Notes under the pieces: generated by a model | What the model was told of the DNA's origin: nothing | The model's database searches: none | The model's input: only the letters and a program-made list of their open reading frames with translations | Position numbers and translations under genes: made by a program | Assembly (NCBI GenBank): GCA_015059105.1 | Contig: SVBB01000002.1 | Coordinates: 124,728 to 166,102 of the forward strand | DNA length: 41,375 bases | DNA from: Erysipelotrichaceae bacterium | Lineage (GTDB): Bacteria; Bacillota_I; Bacilli_A; RFN20; CAG-826 | Direction: 5' to 3' | In this document: one piece after another, positions 1 through 8,414 of the stretch | Layout of the letters: every line of letters starts with the position of its first letter | Position numbering within the stretch: the first letter of the stretch is position 1

Positions 1-365
1 AGGCAACAATCTGTATCGAAACCATCAATTGCTACACCTTAGATGCATATTTATGGATTGTCGAGGGGACTTGAACTACCTAAGATGCACGTTTATTGAT
101 ACAAAGAAACTCAAGGAACTATTAGTTGGCCTTAATACATGCAATCCATTTTCATGAATCTCATATCTAAAGTTTGTATAAGATGAACCAGTTCTTTTTG
201 CAAATAACTTTGTTTCTTCCTTATAGTGGAGTCCATCTTGTTTATTGATTTCACAAAATCGCTTTTTGATGGACTTACTTCGCTTTTATTAATAATGTAT
301 TTGACAAGCACACTTGGCATAAGCTAAGATATAAGTGACAAGCTAACTTGGCAAAGGAGTGTTAT
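1..365. other. Left-edge non-coding stretch
   Basis: I see no convincing gene here. A 62-codon open frame on the minus strand (132-320) has no clear start signal and no family I recognise; it may be the remnant of a decayed gene. The minus strand around 63-80 contains AGGTAGTTCAAGTCCCC, which resembles a tRNA T-loop, but the flanking bases do not form a T stem, so I do not call a tRNA. The last bases hold the Shine-Dalgarno site of the next gene (AAAGGAG, 353-359). Confidence 0.4.
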
Positions 366-692
366 ATGGAAAAAGATGAAATATTGGCGAAAGCCCAAAA
401 AGAGAACAATGGCATTGATTTGGCAGATAAGTCTGCTCAAAAAGATGGAGCTTGGATCGCTTACATCGTGTGTGTAATTTTGGTAATCATTGTTGATACA
501 GTTAATGGGTTCGTGTTACATAATGTCAATAGAGGAATAGACTTTGTCTTATTCAGTGCTGCTTTTGTTGTTTTTTTGGTTAAATTCATTAGATTAAGAA
601 AGAAGCATGAACTAATACCATTAATCATTTGGGGAGCTCTTTCCGTTTCGATGCTAGTAGTGTGGATCCTCCAATTATGCAAGGTGTTCTAG
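366..692 (+). CDS. Small three-helix membrane protein (DUF6442-like)
   Basis: Protein of 108 residues with a polar N-terminal region, then three hydrophobic segments (about residues 25-45, 57-72 and 83-103) separated by short basic loops. The ATG at 366 is chosen because AAAGGAG lies 6 nt upstream; a TTG 18 bases earlier is less likely. The next gene, a small XRE regulator, begins 1 nt after the stop. This pairing is common in Firmicutes and is why I suggest a DUF6442-type partner. The membrane protein may sense something and modulate the regulator, or be its target; neither is shown by the sequence. Confidence 0.7.
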   Translation: MEKDEILAKAQKENNGIDLADKSAQKDGAWIAYIVCVILVIIVDTVNGFVLHNVNRGIDFVLFSAAFVVFLVKFIRLRKKHELIPLIIWGALSVSMLVVWILQLCKVF

Positions 693-693
693 T

Positions 694-900
694 ATGGATG
701 AAGGATTAATATTACGTAATAAACTCTCGTATATTCGAAAAGAAAAAGGCTTATCTCAAGCTGATCTAGCCAAACTCGTTGGTGTTTCTAGAAACACAAT
801 TAGTTCAATTGAAACAGGGCAATATCAACCAACGGCAAAGCTAGCCTTATTGCTTTGTGTGGCACTAGATAAGAAATTTGAAGAAATATTTTATTTTTAA
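694..900 (+). CDS. Short XRE-family HTH transcriptional regulator
   Basis: A protein of 68 residues that is almost entirely one Cro/C1-type helix-turn-helix domain. LRNKLSYIRKEKGLSQADLAKLVGVSRNTISSIETG forms the five-helix core, with SQADLAKLVGVSRNTISSIE as the HTH itself, followed by the typical P-x-x-x-LAL-x-L-x-x-ALD-K ending (residues 47-60). There is no sensor domain. The gene is coupled to the membrane protein just upstream. It probably regulates its own promoter; no operator could be identified with confidence, although a long imperfect hairpin follows the stop codon at 917-981. Confidence 0.85.
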   Translation: MDEGLILRNKLSYIRKEKGLSQADLAKLVGVSRNTISSIETGQYQPTAKLALLLCVALDKKFEEIFYF

Positions 901-916
901 TATTCACAATCTTATA

Positions 917-981
917 CCGAAATAGGTTCAAGTCCTGTCACCTCAGTGATTTTGTATCAAAGGACTTCTTCAACCTATCGG
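917..981. repeat. Long imperfect inverted repeat downstream of XRE gene
   Basis: The left arm (917-936) is CCG, two unpaired A, ATAGGTT, an unpaired C, then AAGTCCT. The right arm (961-981) is AGGACTT, four unpaired bases, AACCTAT, then CGG. That gives 17 base pairs closed by a 24-nt loop. No U-tract follows, so it is not a standard terminator. The left arm resembles a tRNA T-arm, but no other tRNA portion is upstream. Role unknown. Confidence 0.6.
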
Positions 982-1411
982 CAAAACCTTGATTTGTATC
1001 AGCAATATTCTTCAAGGGCATCCAGAATGTTTAGGATTGATTCTCTTCGTGTCAGTCCTTTTTCTTTAATTGCATCGATACTTTTTTGATATACCTTTTT
1101 ATATAAACCTATATTAGAGGGAAAATTAACACATTTTTTATCAAGCATTTTCATCTTTGCAATCAAATATATCCATAGAAGATATCCACTCTAATTACAT
1201 ATGTAAAGGGCAATATTAAGTTAAAAAGGGTACTAACTGCTTTGCTGATACGCAGGCAGAGGTAATTTGCTGTAGTGATGGCACTGCCACCTTTTAATTG
1301 TGGATTACCAATATTTATCTTTGAATATAAACCCAGATTTAAGATGCAAGTGAGTGGAATTTGCTAACGCACATATTTGTTGCACTTTTGTGGCACTATA
1401 AATGTTAATGT
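982..1411. other. Non-coding stretch before the surface-protein gene
   Basis: No open frame of note on either strand. There is a short weak palindrome (TGGCACTGCCA, near 1281) followed by four T. An AT-rich segment ending in ACTATAAAT near 1396 could hold the -10 box of the surface-protein gene. I see nothing else. Confidence 0.35.
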
Positions 1412-1441
1412 ATGCTTATCAAACTATGGAGGAAGCATCAC

Positions 1442-3828
1442 ATGACATTTAAAAAATTATTAGCAACTTGCCTTTCATTTATAATGGTTGCTGGTGGATT
1501 ATCACTAGCTTTTGCATCATCTAATAATGAATATGTACCAGTTTTTGCAGAGGAACACGCGCATAACTTGGTTACGTTTAATGAATGGACATCAACAGAT
1601 AGTTTGCCTGCAAATGGCGCTTATTATTTGGCTAATGATGTTACTATCTCTTCGACATGGAAACCTGCTAATGACACGAAATTATGCTTAAATGGTCATG
1701 GTATTAGAATGACTGGAAGTGGCAGTGTTATTGAATCGCCAGCAAATGGTTATTTACAAATACTTGACTGTGATAAATCAACAGAACATAAATATACGTT
1801 TGATGAAACAGGTTTAGCTGTTGTTGATGATAGTTTAACTGGTGATTATGAAACATTTATAGGTGGTTATATCACTGGTGGTAACGCGACTACTGGCGGA
1901 GGTGTTTTAGTAGCAACGCCAGGCAAAAGTCAAACCTCACAGTTATATATGCTTGATGTGACAGTTATCGGTAATCACGCTTCTGGAAATGGTGGTGGAA
2001 TTGGTTATAATTACGGCTCAAAAGCTAGAAGTATTATCTCATTAACAGATTGCTCTATCATAGGAAATGTAGCTGATGGTATTGGTGGCGGCGTTTTCCA
2101 TCAGGCAAATCAAAGATTTATGGATTTGTCAGGAAATACTGTTATTACAAAAAATATTTCCGGCTCTGGATGTGCGGGAGTTTATGAACAATCTGGTTTA
2201 TATATCTCACACAATGTATTTTTATACGGCAATACATTAAAAGATGGTACGCCTTCTGATCTTTATATCGGTCATGGTTCTGGTGGTCAACCAGATAAAC
2301 TAATATTAGATGGTGACCTAGAGTCATCTTCTAGAATCGGTATTCAATATCTTCGTTTGGAAACCATTTATGATTATTACAACCACTGCAGTGAAGACCC
2401 AAACAATATCTTCATTTCAAATGTGAATAACCGTTTCTTTACTAAAAATGGGGATACAAATAATGTCATCTATAACAATCTTACCAAAACAGATTGTTCG
2501 TGTGATTATGATGGGGATGAACATACTGGCGATCTTTCTTTAGCGGATGACTCAATCGATTATGAAATTAAATACGGCACTAAAGAAGGCGCGAATATAC
2601 ATTAACGGAAATTCCTTCTTTTACCGAAGCCGGGGATTACAAGATTTATTACCAAGCGACTGCCGGGAATAACATATCAAAAGATGTAATCAATGTTAAA
2701 ATTAGTAAAATTCCTGCTGTACTTGATACTGCTCCAACAGTTAAAAGTAACACTAATTATACTGGAGAATCCCACCAGTTAGTTGATAACGGAACAGCCA
2801 CTGGTGGTACATTAATGTACAAAATTAATGATGGCGAATACTCTGATGCCCTTCCTTCTGCAACTAATGTAGGCAATTATGATATTACATATTATGTCAA
2901 AGGCGATAGCAATCATAGCGATTTAGCAGAAACATCATTAACTTCTGTTAGCATACTAGCTAATGATAAAACTGAATTGGTTTCAACTTTGGCTTCTACA
3001 AATGATTATTATGATTCTATTAAAGATGATTATCCTTTGTTTGCCTCTAATCTTAAATTAGCACTAGATAATGGAAATGCGATTAATAGTAACGATAATG
3101 TCACTGTTGAGCAAATTACAGAGGCGATAAATACATTACAAAGTGCAAAACAAGCAGCAACTAATAATGTGACTAAGGTCGTTGATGTAGTAACGAAAAT
3201 TGACGCCATTGGTGTAGTTACTTTAGAGAAAGAAAATGACATTATTGCTGTTAGAAATTCATATAATGCATTAAGTGAAGCAGAAAAAGCGGAAGTTGGG
3301 GAAGTGTATTTGTCCAAATTAGTTAATGCCGAAAAAACATTAAAAGCTTTAAAGGATAAGAAAGCTGCTGATGAAGTTAAAACCCTTATTGATAATATTG
3401 GTGAAGTAGTATTAAGCGATGAATGTCATAAAAAAATTGAAACTGCTAAAGCTGCATATGACTCTTTAACTCCTGAACAAAAATCATTGATTAGTGAAGC
3501 TAATGAAATATTAGCAGAGAAAGAAACTATCTATAATCAATTATCAGAAAGAAATAAAAAAGCTATGCCTATGCTCATTGTTAGTATCAGTGTTGCCGCG
3601 GGTGTCATTCTAGTTTTGGTCCTATTATATTTCTTGCCTTTCATCATTAATAAGAGATATATCATCGACACAAATAATAACAAAATAAAAAGAGTGGCTT
3701 ATATCAAAGAATCTGATGGAATGGTTTTATTAATAACTCATTCTTTCAGAAAGATTAGATGTAATGAAAGCGAAGTTTATAATAATAAAGCAGAAGCGGA
3801 AGAAGCCTTAAACAAATCAAAACAATAA
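1442..3828 (+). pseudogene. Secreted, membrane-anchored beta-helix surface protein, frameshifted
   Basis: The start at ATG 1442 follows GGAGG (1428-1432). A signal peptide (MTFKKLLATCLSFIMVAGG...) leads into a Gly/Asn-rich region (about residues 120-290) with repeated GGG-x-G and D-x-S-x-I-x-GN motifs, typical of a right-handed parallel beta-helix. The frame stops at 2605. The following bases continue the same protein in another frame (LTEIPSFTEAGDYKIYYQA...), with an Ig-like/MBG-like domain, then two helical FIVAR-like repeats containing ALSEAEKAEV and SLTPEQKSLI, a transmembrane helix near the C-terminus (MLIVSISVAAGVILVLVLLY) and a charged cytoplasmic tail. Removing 2 nt from GGCGCGAA (about 2588-2595) restores KEGEYTLTE, so a 2-nt duplication is the simplest explanation. 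It could be true inactivation, an on/off switch or a sequencing error. Likely an adhesin or glycan-contacting protein. Confidence 0.75.
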
Positions 3829-3844
3829 TATAAGAAAGATTAAG

Positions 3845-3872
3845 ACACGTATCGTTATGATGCGTGTTTTTT
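3845..3872 (+). terminator. Intrinsic terminator after the surface-protein gene
   Basis: ACACGTATC (3845-3853) pairs with GATGCGTGT (3859-3867), nine pairs including one G-U, around a 5-nt loop, followed by T residues. Confidence 0.8.
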
Positions 3873-4039
3873 GGGTTCTCCGAAATCTGAGGTGGGCGCT
3901 TCTTGCGTGATGATCTAGTCATATCAAGATGGGTGACTTCTTGCTTGGTTTCGTTAAAGATAAATATAAAGTCAATATTGTAAGTATTATTGCTTAATAA
4001 TAGATAACAATATAAAATCAAAGCGAGGATTTAACTACT

Positions 4040-4882
4040 ATGAAAATGAATAAGTTAGTTATATGTTTAGGTTTTTTACCATTATTACTTGCTGGATGTA
4101 GCACATCTAGTGGTGGTACTCCTTCTTCTTTAAGCGATCAATCGATTACTCCTATTGCTGAATCAAGCAGCAAACAACCATACATTATCATCGATGATGT
4201 TCCCGAAGTTAGCAGTGGAAAATATATCGTTGGTAGAGTGGTCTATGATATCGATAAAACAAATAAGAAATTAACCGCGATTGATTATGATTCTGATTAC
4301 GACAAATACATCGCTAATCAGGGGACAACGGTCTTTGAAAAAACGATACAATTTGTAAAATATGACGACTATAACGCGATATTCTTCCAACACGAAGGTA
4401 AAGATAAGCTCATTTATAAGAATGGTGGCTATTATAATATGCTATCCATTGCTGATGATTATTCTTCACAAGAAACAATCCATCTCTTCCCATCTTCATT
4501 TGATTTACCAAAATACGGCGAATACGTTTCTGATAAATTCACTCAAGATAAGGTTGATGGAGAAGGAAAACGCATTCCAACTGGTGAAGGCGGATATGAA
4601 AAAGAAGACTTCTATCTCTTCTTAAAGATCAGCGAAACAAAAGCAGAATTATTCGTCAGTGATAACCCAAATAGCCACGACGAGACCCCATTACATGCGG
4701 TCAATAATTACAAACGTCAATATAGTACTGGCGGTATCATCATCAAGATTCCTCACGCGGATGCCAATTATAGCGTTTCATTATCTCGTTTTACTGAGAC
4801 GACTATTCACGTCACTAATTCATATGAAAAACATGGTGATTATTCCGCTTCTGGAACTTTTACTATTATTTCTAACGACTAA
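4040..4882 (+). CDS. Lipoprotein of unknown function
   Basis: A protein of 280 residues with a lipoprotein signal peptide: basic start, hydrophobic core and lipobox LLAGC with the acylated Cys at residue 20. A Ser/Thr-rich linker follows (residues 21-45). The rest is a hydrophilic, Tyr/Asp-rich, beta-rich domain with no catalytic motif that I recognise. It would be attached to the outer face of the cell membrane. The start is preceded by GCGAGGA 9-15 nt upstream. The K+ channel gene follows within 20 bases but has its own promoter-like box. Function cannot be assigned. Confidence 0.7.
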   Translation: MKMNKLVICLGFLPLLLAGCSTSSGGTPSSLSDQSITPIAESSSKQPYIIIDDVPEVSSGKYIVGRVVYDIDKTNKKLTAIDYDSDYDKYIANQGTTVFEKTIQFVKYDDYNAIFFQHEGKDKLIYKNGGYYNMLSIADDYSSQETIHLFPSSFDLPKYGEYVSDKFTQDKVDGEGKRIPTGEGGYEKEDFYLFLKISETKAELFVSDNPNSHDETPLHAVNNYKRQYSTGGIIIKIPHADANYSVSLSRFTETTIHVTNSYEKHGDYSASGTFTIISND

Positions 4883-4889
4883 TTGTGTT

Positions 4890-4903
4890 TATAATATAAA
4901 GCA
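4890..4903 (+). promoter_or_regulatory. -10 box of a leaderless K+ channel transcript
   Basis: TATAAT at 4890-4895 ends 7 nt before the ATG at 4903, so transcription would start at or next to the start codon. There is no Shine-Dalgarno sequence. The -35 region is weak. Confidence 0.55.
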
Positions 4904-5814
4904 TGAAGTATGAACTCACACCTTATCAAAAAAGGATTGCTAAATTAATTACCGATGGTTTGCTTTCAACCATATCTTTATTCTTCTCCATTTTAAGCAT
5001 TGGCTATTTGATGAATAAGAATAATATCGGAATTATTTTCCTTTCCATTTCTTGTTTCATTATGGCGTTAGTTTATTTTTTCGAGTTTTATAGAAAAGAA
5101 AAAAACAGCAAATACTATACGATTAGAAACCTTGGATTGATGGGTTTTTATCTAGTGATGATGGCGATATCCTTATGTTTTCTTATAAACGAAGTGTTTT
5201 ACTTTGTGTTTGCGATGCTTTTTATCAGTTCGATTGTTTTTGATATTACAATCCATTTAGTGATGAAACATAAGATTCGTCACATCGTGCTCTCTTTTCT
5301 TGAATACGCATTTTCAGTTTTATTAGCGTTAGTATTTGTTCTAGCTTTTGTCGATGCCGAAATATCGTTTTCGATGGCCTTTATTTTTGTTCCATTATTC
5401 ATCGCATTAATCGCTTTTATCCATGCGATGGTTGCTGTGTTTTCAAGGGTGAGAAGTGGAACAATAATTACTATTATTAGGAAAACATATTCAGTGGAAA
5501 TCTTAATTGGTTTAGTCGTTTTAATCGTCGCGACAGCCTTAGTTTTAACGATTATGGAAGAAAATATGTCAATTGGCGATGCATTATGGTACTGCTTTGC
5601 GATTGTTACAACTATTGGTTTTGGCGATATTGTCGCAACTTCGATTGTTGGTAGAATTCTTTCGGTTATCTTAGGAATCTACGGCATCGTCGTGGTCGCT
5701 TTAATCACATCGATCATCGTCAACTTCTATAATGAAACAAAAGGTGATTCTCCAGAAAAAGAAAATAAAAAGATTGAAGAGAAAACTGAAGACAAAGAAG
5801 AAAATAAAGAGTAG
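4903..5814 (+). CDS. Potassium channel, ion-transport family
   Basis: A protein of 303 residues. Several hydrophobic segments (about residues 20-36, 43-60, 78-95, 98-118, 128-150 and 155-180) precede a pore module: helix 200-217, selectivity filter TTIGFGD at 236-242, and a closing helix 250-275. TxGFGD is the K+ channel signature with Phe in place of the usual Tyr. The first part could be a six-helix voltage-sensor-like region, but I do not see a clear Arg ladder. The C-terminus (after about 278) is a highly charged Lys/Glu tail. It is probably a K+ channel controlling membrane potential; gating is unknown. Confidence 0.85.
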   Translation: MKYELTPYQKRIAKLITDGLLSTISLFFSILSIGYLMNKNNIGIIFLSISCFIMALVYFFEFYRKEKNSKYYTIRNLGLMGFYLVMMAISLCFLINEVFYFVFAMLFISSIVFDITIHLVMKHKIRHIVLSFLEYAFSVLLALVFVLAFVDAEISFSMAFIFVPLFIALIAFIHAMVAVFSRVRSGTIITIIRKTYSVEILIGLVVLIVATALVLTIMEENMSIGDALWYCFAIVTTIGFGDIVATSIVGRILSVILGIYGIVVVALITSIIVNFYNETKGDSPEKENKKIEEKTEDKEENKE

Positions 5815-5830
5815 TATAGATACAGTTGTT

Positions 5831-5881
5831 AACGGAGTACGTTACTCTAAAACCTCCGTTTAATAAATTAAAACCAAGGAG
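5831..5881 (+). promoter_or_regulatory. Switch-like leader before the VUT transporter gene (possible preQ1-I riboswitch)
   Basis: AACGGAG (5831-5837) pairs perfectly with CTCCGTT (5854-5860). The CTCC of the second arm could instead pair with the Shine-Dalgarno GGAG at 5878-5881. A third hairpin GAGTA-CGT-TACTC (5835-5847) competes with the first. The A-rich tail TTAAAACCAAGGAG resembles the tail of class I preQ1 riboswitches, and COG1738-type transporters are a known preQ1 target. I cannot match the full consensus, so the ligand is a suggestion only. Confidence 0.4.
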
Positions 5882-5887
5882 AACATT

Positions 5888-6667
5888 ATGTCAAAAATTA
5901 GTAAAAGCGCTTTTAAGCGCTGGATAATCAGCCAAGTTAAAGAGAGTAAACTGTTGTTTAAAAGTATACCCTCATATATCGTGGCTTTTTTTGTTGTATC
6001 AGTCATCGCGATGAATTTGCTCGCGAATAAAACTATCGTCAATGAAAATTGGATTGCCCTTGACGGTGGTATCATCATCTCTTGGATGACATTTTTATGC
6101 ATGGATGTGGTCACTAAACATTTTGGTCCTCACGCTGCTAATAAGATGACGCTATTTGCTGTATTAGTAAACTTATTTACTTGTTTAATATTCTTCATTG
6201 TCAGCGTCATTCCTACAAAAGATGATTACACGGTTTTCAATCAAATCGTTGGAGGAACATGGTTCATTCTTCTTTCTTCAACTATTGCCTTTATCGCTTC
6301 TGGACTAATCAATAATTCTCTCAATTTTTTAATCGGCAAATTATTTAAAAATAATCCAGATGGAAAAACAGCCTTTTTTATGAGGAGTTACATTTCAACA
6401 TTTATTGCTCAATTTTTTGATAATTTTATTTTTGCGTTCTTTACTTTTATGATTTTTGCCCCGATATTTTGGGATGGATTTAGTTGGACCTTTTTACAAG
6501 TAATAATGTGCTCATTAACAGGGGCTTTATTAGAATTATTAATGGAAGTGGTGTTCTCACCTATCGGATATACGATTTCTAGAAAATGGAAAAAAGATGG
6601 GGTTGGAGAAGATTATTTCGCTTATATCAGGGAGTGTTCAAATGAAAATATTGATTACAGGAACTAG
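5888..6667 (+). CDS. VUT-family membrane transporter (YhhQ/COG1738-like, queuosine precursor)
   Basis: A protein of 259 residues with about six hydrophobic segments. Features of the Vut_1 (PF02592) family are the early ANKT motif after the first helix, the W-MTFLCMDVVTKHFGP segment (residues 66-80) where the family has an acidic residue next to a helix, and the later ARG/D-x-F-x-x-x-F region (FIAQFFDNFIFAFF, about 177-190). Members import queuosine precursors or related small molecules. The start at 5888 follows AAGGAG. The gene overlaps the next one by 26 nt, so translation is probably coupled. The leader looks regulatory (see 5831-5881). Confidence 0.75.
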   Translation: MSKISKSAFKRWIISQVKESKLLFKSIPSYIVAFFVVSVIAMNLLANKTIVNENWIALDGGIIISWMTFLCMDVVTKHFGPHAANKMTLFAVLVNLFTCLIFFIVSVIPTKDDYTVFNQIVGGTWFILLSSTIAFIASGLINNSLNFLIGKLFKNNPDGKTAFFMRSYISTFIAQFFDNFIFAFFTFMIFAPIFWDGFSWTFLQVIMCSLTGALLELLMEVVFSPIGYTISRKWKKDGVGEDYFAYIRECSNENIDYRN

Positions 6668-7301
6668 TCAAGGTATTGGTCGCGCTGCGGCTTTAAAGTA
6701 TTTATCTTTAGGACACCATGTGGTGGGCTTAGATATTCTTCCTAGCAGTATTGAAAATGAAAAATATCAGCATTTTGTATGTGATATTTCTAAAAAAGAA
6801 GAATTGCCAGATATTTCTGACATCGATATCATTTTCAATAATGCAGGTGTGCAAAATAGCGAAGATGATATTTCCGTCAACTTATTAGGAAGCATAAATG
6901 TAACAGAAAAGTATCTATCATCTAAAAACTTGAAGTCGATATTGTTTAATGCTTCTGCTTCTGCGCATACGGGTTATGAATTCCCCCTTTATGCCGCGAG
7001 CAAAGGTGGGCTTATTACTTATATGAAAAACGTTGCTTGCCGATTAGCGTCACGTCGAGTCACTGTCAATTCGTTATCTTTAGGCGGGGTAATAACTTCT
7101 TCTAATGATATAGTGATGAAGGAAGAAAAAATGTGGTCTAAAATCATGGAAGTGACACCGCTTAAAAAGTGGATGAATTTAGATGAAGTGTGCGATTGGG
7201 TGGTATTTTTAACAATTAATAATAAATCTGCTTCTGGACAAGATTTTCTCATCGATAATGGCGAAAAAGATTTGAACAACACTTTTGTTTGGCCTAATTG
7301 A
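6642..7301 (+). CDS. Short-chain dehydrogenase/reductase
   Basis: A protein of 219 residues with the classical SDR layout: nucleotide-binding TGTSQGIG (residues 6-13), D at the end of beta-2 (GLDI), NNAG (about 66-69), a catalytic Ser in NASAS, and catalytic Tyr/Lys in YAASKGG. FabG-like enzymes use NAD(P)H to interconvert ketones and alcohols. The C-terminal GG-x-F-x-x-DGG of fatty-acid FabG is replaced here by SGQDFLIDNGE, so a different substrate is likely. GGGAG before the ATG at 6642 decides the start; an in-frame ATG at 6597 lies deep inside the upstream gene. Confidence 0.85.
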   Translation: MKILITGTSQGIGRAAALKYLSLGHHVVGLDILPSSIENEKYQHFVCDISKKEELPDISDIDIIFNNAGVQNSEDDISVNLLGSINVTEKYLSSKNLKSILFNASASAHTGYEFPLYAASKGGLITYMKNVACRLASRRVTVNSLSLGGVITSSNDIVMKEEKMWSKIMEVTPLKKWMNLDEVCDWVVFLTINNKSASGQDFLIDNGEKDLNNTFVWPN

Positions 7302-7318
7302 TATATCAAATGTATAAT
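7289..7318 (+). promoter_or_regulatory. Promoter of a leaderless transcript
   Basis: TGTATAAT (extended -10, TATAAT at 7313-7318) ends 7 nt before ATG 7326. TTGGCC (7289-7294) is an 18-nt-spaced -35 candidate. There is no Shine-Dalgarno site. Confidence 0.6.
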
Positions 7319-7325
7319 AGCTAGT

Positions 7326-8198
7326 ATGTCTGATTTAAGAAAATTATTAGAAGAAAGAAAATTTCAAGAAGTTCTCGATTTAACGCGAAAGTCCACTAAG
7401 TCTGAAGAACTCTTTTTCCGCTTATCCGCTTTTATGGCATTAGGGAAACTTAAAGAAGCGATTGAATGCATTGAAAATAACCGCGTGACTTTACAAGATA
7501 ATCTCCCATGGTTAATGCGTCTACACATTGAACTATTATGTTTAGACGGTCGATTTGATGAAGCTTTTGATGAAGTGAAATACTATGAAAATCTCCCTTA
7601 TGACAGTCAAGAGAGCGAAGAAGTGCTGAAATCATTACCAAAAATCATCAGGGAATATGAAACTAGTAAATCTCATCTTGCAATGGAAAAAGAAGAGATT
7701 ATCAAAGGCTTAGCGAGCAAATCATCTGACGATGTCTTAGCCTCGCTTGATGCTCTTAGAGATAAAGACTTAACCCCTTACTACATCTTTTTACAAAAGA
7801 TATTAACTTCTTTCCCAAAACAAGCAATCCGTTCATTTGCTTTGCTCTTGCTCGTCCAACGCGCGGTCAATAAAACTTTTAAATTCAACAATATGGGTGA
7901 AATTATTGATGTTAACCCTTCTTTATTAAAACCGCCTTTTGTTGATGATGATTTTGAAAAAGTGGTGAAGAGAATGCAAGAAGAATATAAAGATCCATCC
8001 ATCACACAGAACGCGATATCATTATTATCTTCTTATTTAATATATATCTATCCAAAGACAGTCGATTTAAATGACGACACATTGGTGGACGCATTATATC
8101 ACCTTTCTTGCGAATACTTACAGATCGATACCTCTATTCCTTCTAAAGAAATTGGGGAAAGAGTGAGACTCATCGGTGACATTTTAAGCGATTTCTAA
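7326..8198 (+). CDS. Helical-repeat (TPR-like) protein of unknown function
   Basis: A cytoplasmic protein of 290 residues. The N-terminal 110 residues form paired helices of TPR type (FQEVLDLTRKS..., LFFRLSAFMALGKLKEAIECIE, LHIELLCLDGRFDEAFDEVKYYE). The rest is all-helical with a short loop PPFVDDDFEKV. It is similar in style to the DUF3196/YpiA group of Firmicutes and Mollicutes, but I cannot confirm this. No catalytic residues are visible; a scaffold role is likely. It is transcribed alone and ends at a terminator. Confidence 0.6.
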   Translation: MSDLRKLLEERKFQEVLDLTRKSTKSEELFFRLSAFMALGKLKEAIECIENNRVTLQDNLPWLMRLHIELLCLDGRFDEAFDEVKYYENLPYDSQESEEVLKSLPKIIREYETSKSHLAMEKEEIIKGLASKSSDDVLASLDALRDKDLTPYYIFLQKILTSFPKQAIRSFALLLLVQRAVNKTFKFNNMGEIIDVNPSLLKPPFVDDDFEKVVKRMQEEYKDPSITQNAISLLSSYLIYIYPKTVDLNDDTLVDALYHLSCEYLQIDTSIPSKEIGERVRLIGDILSDF

Positions 8199-8231
8199 GT
8201 TAAAACCGCAGCATAATTAAATTACAACAGG

Positions 8232-8264
8232 GAAATGATTAACAAATATAGTCATTTCTTTTTT
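8232..8264 (+). terminator. Intrinsic terminator
   Basis: GAAATGA (8232-8238) pairs with TCATTTC (8252-8258) around a 13-nt loop, followed by six T. Confidence 0.85.
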
Positions 8265-8352
8265 ATTTATTGGGAAATAACTATAAATAATATGATGATT
8301 AATAATGAAATAATGGGAATAAAAACAAAAAATACAATTTAAGTCATTTAAA

Positions 8353-8381
8353 TTGAATAGTTCTATAAACTTGTTTATAAT
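8353..8381 (+). promoter_or_regulatory. Promoter of tig-lon-engB operon
   Basis: TTGAAT (8353-8358), 17-nt spacer, TATAAT (8376-8381). It is followed by a short leader and the strong Shine-Dalgarno AGGAGG before ATG 8415. I see no CIRCE element. Confidence 0.8.
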
Positions 8382-8414
8382 TTATCTTGCTAACGCTTAT
8401 AGGAGGTATTAATT

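Noticed and set aside
132..320. 62-codon minus-strand gene
   Set aside because: No Shine-Dalgarno or -10 box before the start and no recognisable family; kept only as a possible remnant.
920..945. 3' end of a tRNA gene (attachment-site relic)
   Set aside because: A T-arm and acceptor-like CACCTCA can be drawn, but nothing upstream resembles the rest of a tRNA, no intact partner is in the window, and the same bases form a better hairpin with 961-981.
1412..1441. Earlier start for the surface protein
   Set aside because: It would include the Shine-Dalgarno GGAGG in the coding sequence and spoil the signal peptide.
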